NCBI RefSeq assembly: GCF_037042905.1
Contig: NC_087254.1
Location: 8,975,103-9,039,102 of the forward strand
Length of the DNA stretch: 64,000 nt
Reading direction: 5' to 3'
Origin: Lytechinus pictus
Taxonomy: Eukaryota; Echinodermata; Echinoidea; Temnopleuroida; Toxopneustidae
Notes under the pieces: generated by a model
What the model was told of the DNA's origin: nothing
What the model saw: the letters and a program-made list of their open reading frames with translations, nothing else
Databases searched by the model: none
Shown here: piece by piece, positions 56,191 through 64,000 of the stretch
Layout: each line of letters begins with the position of its first letter
How positions within the stretch are numbered: position 1 is the stretch's first letter
Position numbers and translations under genes: made by a program

Positions 56191-56262
56191 TTCATTCATT
56201 CATTTTATTTATTTATTTATTTATCTATTTATTTATTTATTCATTTATTTATTTATTCATTG
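56088..56262 (+). repeat. TTTA microsatellite
   Basis: About 175 bp of TTTA units with a few TTCA and TCTA interruptions toward the right. It reads open as a Phe/Ile/Tyr/Leu repeat, with no coding meaning. Confidence 0.95.
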
Positions 56263-58415
56263 TTCATTAAAACTCATTGGTCTTCCACAGGGCTCTGCAT
56301 TATCATCTCCATACATTGAATATTATTATGAAGAAAACGAAATCATTTCATTATAAGAATCATCGCAACAAAACAGAAGGAGACATTACTTATCTATATA
56401 AGACTCAGAATGAGAAAGAAAAAGAAAATGGTAAGAGAGGGAGAGGGGGGAGCGATGGGGAGGGGGAGAGATATATAGACTTAGGAGAGAAAGAGGGAGA
56501 GTTGAAGAGAGAGAGAATTTTTTTTTTTATATCTGTCTGGAATACAATAATGTAAAATAAGAAATTATGAAGTTTCGATTTCCCCAAAACAGGATTCTAT
56601 GCACTTCCTGGTCAATATGTAACTGAGGGAGCCGATGACGTCACACGTTTACTTGTTCTTTTTGTAATCTGAAATATAAATTTTGTATAATCAAAGAGGA
56701 TATCACAGTTAATTGTAATAATGATGGTTTTTACGTATTCCATGAGAAATCAAACGCGGTTGGGAAAGATTGAAATATTATTAAATCATCACAAATTTGG
56801 GTCAATAAATTTTTACAAAATAACACGACAGGATTATAACATGTCTTGAGGGGTTTTTGAGCTGTTTGACCAACTACAATAATTGAGAGAGAAGCGAAAT
56901 AAGATAGATTCGCCTGGATTGAAAAAGAATATCAGGGTATGTTGGTTGAACATTACGGTTACTGTTTTATGGCAAAGCACATACTTGTTGCTATTATATC
57001 ACTTTGTGTATATGCTTTATTTCATGTGATCTTCTTATTTGAGGAGAGTACCCATCATTGAATTTTACAGGGGCAAGGGTTCTTACGATCGTCTGCGTTT
57101 TTGGAGCGGGGATGGAGCGGGGGGCGTAATATATCTATAAAACGTTCAGAGACATCGTTTCGATGTATTTAAGCGCTATATAAAACGGATTATTACTATT
57201 ATTATTATTATTATTTTAAAAATAACATGAGCCATTATTTACAACGAATATCGATGACTAGAGCACGGAAGTAGACGGCGATTTCGTGAATTTTTACCAT
57301 CAAAGGGGGGGGGGGGTGAGACGACCCTCTTAATTCTATATCGGCTGTTGTATAAAATTCGACAATCTATAGGGGGGAGGGCGGGATACTACAAAAAAAA
57401 ATCCGTGTTCCCGCCTCTTGGTGGATTCACTGCTGGACCATCAAATATACAAGCTTTATATATTTAGAAATGAACTTAGACGCCAATATATTTCGTGACC
57501 TTTGATCAGCGGAAGTTTGATCAGTTTACTTCTCAAGGCATTAAGATTTATCTACACGTCTGATTTTATATCGTTGTAATGATAAGGATTTAGGATTGCC
57601 CATAGGCACATGATATTTGGTAATGCGTGTTACTGGCAAGTAATTTGGAAATTATTCTGATATAACTCGCACCTCATGATCATGCGCCAACGAAAGTCGT
57701 GAAGGAATCCGGGAAAGGATCATTTTCATTTATCCTCCTTTACGTTCAGGAAACCACTGGGTTTTTTTAGTAAGCAGAAGGAGAGGAAATAATTGATTTT
57801 ACAGACTGCTGTATAGGAATGTAGAATACTAAATTGCATTCTGATTTCAAGCACTATGTAGACTATTTCACCATTCCGGTATATGTTTCACTTCTGTGAG
57901 GATTGATCATGGACTATATATATATTCTGTCATTCTTCGCTATACCGTCAAACATTTCTTCTGATTCTCTAGTGTTGGGGGATAATCTGCTGTGAGGTGC
58001 TGTATGAATGCTCGGCTGTTCTGAAGCTATTCAGCATATTGAAACCTTAATGAATATGTGATATTTTCATTTATGCATTGGACTTAAACCGATACAGTCA
58101 CTGCCTGGTGATATTCTACCTCTTATATTGACCAGGGATAGAGTCTGAACGTCCTTAAGTGTCTGGAGGGAAAGACGTTGTTATAGAAATATGAACTATA
58201 CATGTATTATTTACTCTCTATCAGTATGGAAACCCAAAGTGGTTGTTTAACAGTGCGCTCAAAATTGCGGATAGATTCGCTGGAGAAATTGGAAGAATAA
58301 TGGTTGGTATGGCACAGGCCTGCGGTGATTCGTTTCCCCAATGATTATTTAACTCTTATAAATCCCATTTTCATAAAAGAACAATTAATCTTCAAACAAA
58401 GACATTGTTTTCATC
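56263..58415. other. Flank upstream of the two-pass membrane protein gene
   Basis: A purine-rich stretch lies at 56405-56520 and a G-run at 57306-57316. The words GCGCTATATAAAACGG with an ATT run at 57170-57215 look like a SINE or LINE tail. No coding exon is seen; the 5' UTR and promoter of the gene at 58416 are presumably near its end. Confidence 0.4.
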
Positions 58416-59777
58416 ATGTGTCAGACTTATTCAGAAACTGGATGCGGCGGCGAACAGAAACTTCAGACCGTGTCTCTGGTTAAGAAGTTCTTGATTTTCC
58501 TGGCATTAATTCTGGCCTCGGTTTCACTCTCCGTCGCTCTCTGGCTACGGATCGCACGATATGGACCGCGGAGATTCGTGTTAGGGGTCGACGATCAACG
58601 TACGATATGGGCAGGCAACGGCGATTTCTCTACGACCTTTTGTTCAGAGTACGAGTTAAAGGTGACTAGCACCTCATCATCTGATCAATCGACACAGCAA
58701 GGACGAGACGTAGATCAAGGTTTTATCGATGCGTATATGCTTCTGGATTACCCAAAACGACAAACCACGTATACCAACTCAAGAGAACATACCACTAATC
58801 TAACCTCACCAACAGACTACGTTTATTGGGCGTATCATTTGAATAATCCCGATAGCCTATTCCTCCGCACGACAAGTTCAACTTGTTCCAATTTGACAAT
58901 GTATAGATTTACAGAAAATAATTTCTTGCAATGGGTGGATGACTCGCAGCGCGGCGTCTTCTGTTCCGAGTGCATCAGCCAGACATATCGGCCTCCTTGT
59001 ATTTTGAACAAAATGAAAATGGAATTGCTATTCTCCGATGAAGTCCAATCCGAATACATATTCCTATTTCAGGACCAGACACTCTCTCCAAATTCATCAC
59101 TGACGGCGACATTCTATTTCACGCTGTCCCGTGAAAATCTGATCATCGATGATGACGATGTCGCCGGTCGCTGCATGAACGCAGCAACCTGCCGGCTAGA
59201 CGTTCTAAAACCTGCGGACAGTATCATTTTCAACATGGAGGCACACGCTTCCGCATCGTCCGTAACCTTGGAAACGGGATGCGTTCCTAACGTTGGTATG
59301 TACTCGGGATATTTTCTCGCGGCGCCTCTGGCGGTATGGTCCATCTTCGCAGGGATGGCAGGTTTCATATTGCTTCTAATAAAATGCCAAGATGACGTGG
59401 TCCTGTACGCGGAGAACGCCGACAATGCGCGTACCATGGCGAGGTTAAGCACCGGCCCTCCGCCAGCGTACAGCAACGACACTCGAACAACGCCCTCGTC
59501 GCAAACTCGATCTGGATTTGCCATTTTTTCCCGAGGGACGCCCAGACAGCAGCAGCTTCCACTGATTAACTACGAGGTCACATCGGATGAGAGCGAGCAG
59601 GGAGTTTCGAGGACTCCTCCTGCCTATGGTACCTTGGACAGAGTCTCCGTCCCGCGGTCTGAAGCCAGAATGGAATCTCAGTTTGAAATGTTCTCCAGCA
59701 CTCCTCCTCCTGACTATAGTGACGCCCTCTCTCGTTGCAGCAGCCAAGATGGTGATAATGCTGTAACAACTGCCTAG
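58416..59777 (+). CDS. Two-pass membrane protein with three PPxY motifs, intronless
   Basis: 453 residues in one exon; the first ATG of the frame is used. A short cytoplasmic N-terminus (1-24) is followed by TM1 (about 25-46), a large presumably outer or luminal domain (about 47-300) with ten or so cysteines and three N-glycosylation sites (N128, N159, N226), TM2 (about 302-323) and a cytoplasmic tail of 130 residues. The tail has PPPAY at 348-352, PPAY at 401-404 and PPDY at 431-434, which are WW-domain ligands, typically of NEDD4-class ubiquitin ligases. The absence of introns suggests a retrogene or a lineage-specific intronless gene. I do not recognise the outer domain. The layout recalls the membrane part of plant APD-type ligases, but no RING finger is present, so this is only a pointer. 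Confidence 0.85.
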   Translation: MCQTYSETGCGGEQKLQTVSLVKKFLIFLALILASVSLSVALWLRIARYGPRRFVLGVDDQRTIWAGNGDFSTTFCSEYELKVTSTSSSDQSTQQGRDVDQGFIDAYMLLDYPKRQTTYTNSREHTTNLTSPTDYVYWAYHLNNPDSLFLRTTSSTCSNLTMYRFTENNFLQWVDDSQRGVFCSECISQTYRPPCILNKMKMELLFSDEVQSEYIFLFQDQTLSPNSSLTATFYFTLSRENLIIDDDDVAGRCMNAATCRLDVLKPADSIIFNMEAHASASSVTLETGCVPNVGMYSGYFLAAPLAVWSIFAGMAGFILLLIKCQDDVVLYAENADNARTMARLSTGPPPAYSNDTRTTPSSQTRSGFAIFSRGTPRQQQLPLINYEVTSDESEQGVSRTPPAYGTLDRVSVPRSEARMESQFEMFSSTPPPDYSDALSRCSSQDGDNAVTTA

Positions 59778-60089
59778 TTAGTTATTCCCCATTTTATTAC
59801 AAATGTTGTACATCCACAAATTTAACTTTGGCGTCGAATTCTGCAGATATTATTGCCGCCAACTTTCGCTTTACGTCTTTCCTATTCTAAACAGATGTTA
59901 AAAAATTATCTAAATCCGGTCAATATATATATATATATTCCTGCCAGAGCCATTTTTTTTTGCCTCGCTTATGTTTCTAAATGGTAGATAGCTCTGGGGA
60001 ACCTTGATTTAAGCTACGCCTACCATACATGCATAGTATACTTTTTGTAACAATCATTCAGTCTCTTCAACTAAGGTATATATCTCCTA

Positions 60090-60095
60090 AATAAA
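60090..60095 (+). terminator. AATAAA polyadenylation signal
   Basis: Canonical signal 313 bp after the stop codon of the two-pass membrane protein gene, on the same strand, giving a plausible short 3' UTR. Confidence 0.6.
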
Positions 60096-60487
60096 GTATA
60101 GTTAGGTGGTAAATTGTGCACCAATTTTTGTTTTGTGGAAATTTTGAACATAAGCGATTTAAAATATCCAGTCTGCGATGACAGGTTTTATATATTTCAA
60201 TATTTCAGACTCATATCGTGTTCTTCCCTAGACATAGAAATACACAAAACACAGACTTTGTTCACTTAAATATTTCTGAGAGGGTCTAGGAGGTCGAGGG
60301 TCATATATTTTATTTTCTTTTATCAAAATGTTTGTCTAAGTCAATTGAATATGCCTATTCTTCATGTAAACTAAAATATACCCTTAGACCATTTGAATGG
60401 TGCAGTTAATAACAATTAAATATGAGAGGGGAAATTGTGAGAAAATCAGCCTTGTGGAAGGACCTCAATATGACATCCCATGCCATC

Positions 60488-60759
60488 TGGGCCCCATCTT
60501 GCAAAGAGTTATGTTTGATCTGATCAATCGCGATTCTATGGAAATCCAGTATTGACATAACATTTTGTACAAGAAATAAAAAAATGTCCTTTGTAAACAA
60601 AAAGAAGCACACTGAATTTTCAAGAAAACCATGGATGTATGAATATATCATAGATAGAAAATAGTTTGAACAAACATGCATTTCAGACATTGACATTTGT
60701 GGCTTTTCATAGTTGTGATTGATTGGATCAATCACAACTTTTTGTAAGACGGGGCCCAG
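60488..60759. mobile_element. Fold-back element, GGGCCCCATCTTGCAAAGAG, copy 2
   Basis: Ends GGGCCCCATCTTGCAAAGAG and CTTTTTGTAAGACGGGGCCC are inverted. The interior matches 42544-42822 throughout (TTTGTAAACAAAA, AGAAGCA, ATGGAAATCCA). Confidence 0.85.
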
Positions 60760-62598
60760 ATCTGTTTATTAATTATTTAAAATCTAATATTTTTACTGAA
60801 CTAAAGGGAAATTCAAAGGTGTCATATCAATGTACAGTATATCCAAATTATCTCAGATGTGCTCTTGATAAAGCTTGTATTATTGGCAATAATTGAGGTT
60901 ATATCACTGATGAAAATTTAATGTCAATATTCTCATCCATGTTAACTTCATTATTCTGGACACACCTTATAGGAGTGAACTAAAAATATGCATTAAAAAC
61001 CTGGAACTTTGGGATTATATCTATATTATCTCTACTGCCTGTAAACTGTGATGAAGGCTTTTCAATTCAAGTTGTAACATGTCACTGCAACACTTAGTTT
61101 ATGTAGAGCTGTAACATTTATTATTAATGATTAACAGAGGGCAAATCCACATGATATAAACAATCAAGAAAATTAAGATTTATGATATAAAGAAAATTAT
61201 TTGGTTGACTTGATGTTCTCTGAAAAGGCAAATTTCTTGTAATGTTGTAGAGTGATATATAGAGGCTCTTACTACAATACTCCCCAGGGAGTGGAGATTG
61301 AGATTAAGTGTATACGTTGTGTGCTGAAGAGCAAAAATATGATGGTAAAATAAGAGATGATGTCCAAATGTTTAAAGTGCAATATAAAAGGACAATACTA
61401 TAATCATATCTATGATTCTTAAGTCCATGACTAAGTTACTGAGATATTGTTGGTATGAAAGAACAAAAATACTTTCAAAATTATACGATTTCAAGAACAA
61501 AGTCTGTGTTCAAAACAGCTCACTGGCCTACAGATGGGGGACTCTTGCCCCCCCCCCCCCAATTTTTACGAAAAAAAAAAATGAAAGAGAGAAGGGTAAA
61601 ATATGATATTATTTTCTAATTATGTAAAAATTTATCGCTAGATTGTATTTTTGTAATAAAAATGAGATGACAAAATATTTGCTTGCTCGCTTGCTTGCAA
61701 CTTTTTAAGAAATTTAATGCGATACACCAAATCTCATCTAGCCCATCAAAATTTTTTGCTCTTTATGCCATTGAAACAGCTACACAACTTTTAAATACTG
61801 GTATCAATGGACTCGGTCCTAATCTCTCCATTGACATGCTATCAACCTATTAATTTATACACACACAAAACAATAATCAGACCCAAAAATGAATCATGAG
61901 ATTTTGACACACTTTATTACAAAAAATGGAGAAAAAAAAAAGAAAATAAAGTATTAAAGATATCATCAATTTTGTAACAATTCTTTCAGAATGTCATTCA
62001 TTCAATGATGAATATCTTTTGTAACAGTTTGATACCAAAAAAATCAAATATATACAGATTATTTTCATATCTTGTATGAAAAAGTTTGATGTCATAAGAG
62101 TGTAAAAAGTGTTTAGCAATCAAAGTTTGCCCAGCAATTTATTGAGGGAATCTTTGAAGAGACTTGTAAGCACATATATTTACAATGTTAGCAAGCAGTT
62201 TTTCCAATGTTTCAATCATATACATAACTGCATTTTTAGGCACAAATCAAATTTTGGATGACGATGTGTGTTAATGATAAAAACATTAATTAACATTCAA
62301 ATATTCTAACTTAAATGTAGCTACTGCCAGTAATTATGGAGAAGCCCATTGTGCTTGCCATAATTCTGCATTTTGAAAAGTCTTCTGTATGAATACACTC
62401 TAATATGATACAGAAGTCCAAGAGAGAAAGAGAAAAAAAAATGAATATGGAATTTTAGGGTTTCTGATTTAATCTATATTCAAATTCATTGATGATTAAA
62501 GTGAAATGTTTAAGCATTTTATATTTTTCATACTGTATTATATACATAGTAACTTCTAGAGCCATGATGCAGCTGAGTTTAATGAAAGATTTACCAAT
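60760..62598. other. AT-rich intergenic stretch
   Basis: The part about 61605-61790 repeats 47600-47750, including a decayed GCTTGCTCGCTTGCTTGC. A C-run is at 61549-61560. No gene is seen. Confidence 0.4.
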
Positions 62599-62834
62599 GG
62601 GTGATTTCAAGTTCAGTGTTGACCTTTTGGTGTTGGTGTTAGGTCGATTTTTACACGAGTATAACACCAAACATAAAATGAAGATGGTCCTGAAAAGTCA
62701 CTCACTAGGTGTTGAGCTGTCAATATTGTGATCTAGATTATCTTGTTTTAACTCAGAATAGGTTTTGGAGCTAGGAAACACAATCCAAAATATGCTTCCA
62801 ACACCAACACCAACACCGAACTTGAAATCACCCA
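62599..62834. repeat. Inverted repeat with GTTGGTGTTGG words
   Basis: About 62599-62645 (ATGGGTGATTTCAAGTTCAG then GGTGTTGGTGTTAGG) is inverted at about 62795-62834 (CCAACACCAACACC then CTTGAAATCACCCA). It is probably an older fold-back element whose right edge received the hAT-like insertion. Confidence 0.75.
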
Positions 62835-62835
62835 C

Positions 62836-63359
62836 CAGGGTTGGGCTCAATTATCTTCTTCAATTACAATTACGTAATTGAAGAAATGTTCAATTACAAT
62901 TACTTTTCAACTAAATTACATTTTTTTTAATTACAGTTACCAATTACTTTTGTCAATTACAATTACAATTTCAATTAATTTCTAGAAAAGTCAAAACTCA
63001 AAACTAAAACCAATTTTTATTCTGTATAAAACCACCTATTTCAACATGATTTTAAGTTACAGAGAAACTGACAAGATGAAGGTTCAGGTTAAACAGCACG
63101 GATTTTGCCTGTTATTCTCTTTGATGCTGAAGCATTTGACATGAAAAAGGTCACGAAATTAAATCATAAATTAAGTAAAGTTTAATGTAAAGTAATTGAA
63201 TGCAATTACAAGTAATTGGCAGTAATTGAAGTCTATTACAGTTTTTTCAATTACAATTACTTTCCCGTTCAAAACTTCAATTACAATTATTTACAAGTAC
63301 TCAAAAAATGTAATCAATTATGTAATAGATCAATTACCTTGTAATTGAGCCCAACCCTG
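62836..63359. mobile_element. Non-autonomous hAT-like element with perfect 8-bp target duplication
   Basis: Ends CAGGGTTGGGCTCAATTA and TAATTGAGCCCAACCCTG are perfect inverted repeats of 18 bp. TCACCCAC is present on both sides (62828-62835 and 63360-63367). Interior of 524 bp is AT-rich, with many CAATTACAATTA words and no transposase. Confidence 0.9.
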
Positions 63360-63689
63360 TCACCCACTGTAATGATATCAGATGTGCTGTAATGAGCACC
63401 AATGTACAGTGTATAAGAAATAATGTACTTTGTAAATAACTTTATGGTTGAAATTTCCATTGTTCAGCAAGGGAACTATGCAACTGATATTCTCTGGTTC
63501 AGCAAATGATCTTTGAACATGTACTGATTATAAAAACCTAATTAATTTCTCACTTTTGACACATCCAATGCACTTGTTTTTATTGCTTTCAAATAAACTG
63601 GCAACCTGCCAACATACCGGATGGAAGATCAGAGAATGAGCTATTCTTACAAGTTATAAATTCTGAAGGTTTGCATGTCAGTGAAGAAT

Positions 63690-63998
63690 GAATCAATCAA
63701 TGTAGAGACTTCATGGTACACATTGCGTCTTTCATGGACCTAGTTTGGTCCGGAAATGTTAAGTTTGGCTGGTTTATAATAATAATAATAATAATATAGG
63801 TATATTTACCCAGGGTAGCCACTTCAGTTTCGAAAACTGTTCTACCAGCGGGCCCTGCTCTTATTATTTGCTCACAAAGTGTACCATAAAGCATCTGCAT
63901 TGATTGATACCAATGTAAAATCAATGCAGAGACTTCATGGTACACATTGTGTCTTTCATGGACATAGTTTTAGTCTAGAAATGTTGAGTTTGGGTGGT
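63690..63998 (+). repeat. Direct repeat of about 80 bp around a SINE-like fragment
   Basis: 63690-63775 and 63917-63998 share AGAGACTTCATGGTACACAT, GTCTTTCATGGAC and GAAATGTT with few changes. Between them lie an AAT run, then TACCCAGGGTAGCC and CTACCAGCGGGCCC, which look like part of a SINE. Confidence 0.7.
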
Positions 63999-64000
63999 CC

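Noticed and set aside
56056-56319. Open frames rich in Phe, Ile, Tyr and Leu
   Set aside because: They are translations of the TTTA microsatellite.

Overview
The window looks like a piece of an invertebrate deuterostome genome, most likely an echinoderm and probably a sea urchin. The reasons are AT-rich DNA, genes broken by long introns, tRNA-derived SINE copies, long G/C homopolymers, dense short inverted-repeat transposons, and the recurring motif GCTCGCGCTTCGCGCTCGC. The species is inferred; no search was possible.

Layout. 1-6520 (minus strand) holds a Ty3/gypsy-type LTR retrotransposon with open gag and pol frames, a GGGAAAC slippery site joining them, and a candidate tRNA-Leu primer site. 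8954-17279 (minus) holds the first three coding exons of a Rab11-FIP3/FIP4-like gene, whose remaining exons were not found. Its introns carry many MITEs, including two inverted copies of one element flanking exon 2. 17280-26666 is mostly repeats: hAT-like and TTAA-target MITEs, palindromes and the 3' end of an RTE-like LINE. 26739-31358 (plus) is one 1539-codon open frame for a nuclear-looking protein with about nine copies of a short basic motif, AERQRxYRxR, plus an AT-hook-like segment and six SUMO-consensus motifs. 31359-51197 has no recognisable host gene. It is a mosaic of fold-back elements, TTAA MITEs, SINEs, a 1.8-kb near-palindrome inserted in a GTA microsatellite, and a degenerate GCTCGC array. 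51198-53178 (minus) is a complete two-exon rhodopsin-class GPCR of 443 residues. 58416-59777 (plus) is an intronless 453-residue two-pass membrane protein with three PPxY motifs. 59778-64000 is repeat-rich and includes a hAT-like element with a perfect 8-bp target duplication.

The four host genes show no obvious shared pathway. The strongest leads are the multi-motif basic protein, the wealth of fold-back elements with GGGCCC-like ends, the inverted MITE pair around exon 2, and the unusual Gag of the retrotransposon, which lacks a zinc knuckle and has an Arg/Ser/Tyr-rich tail.
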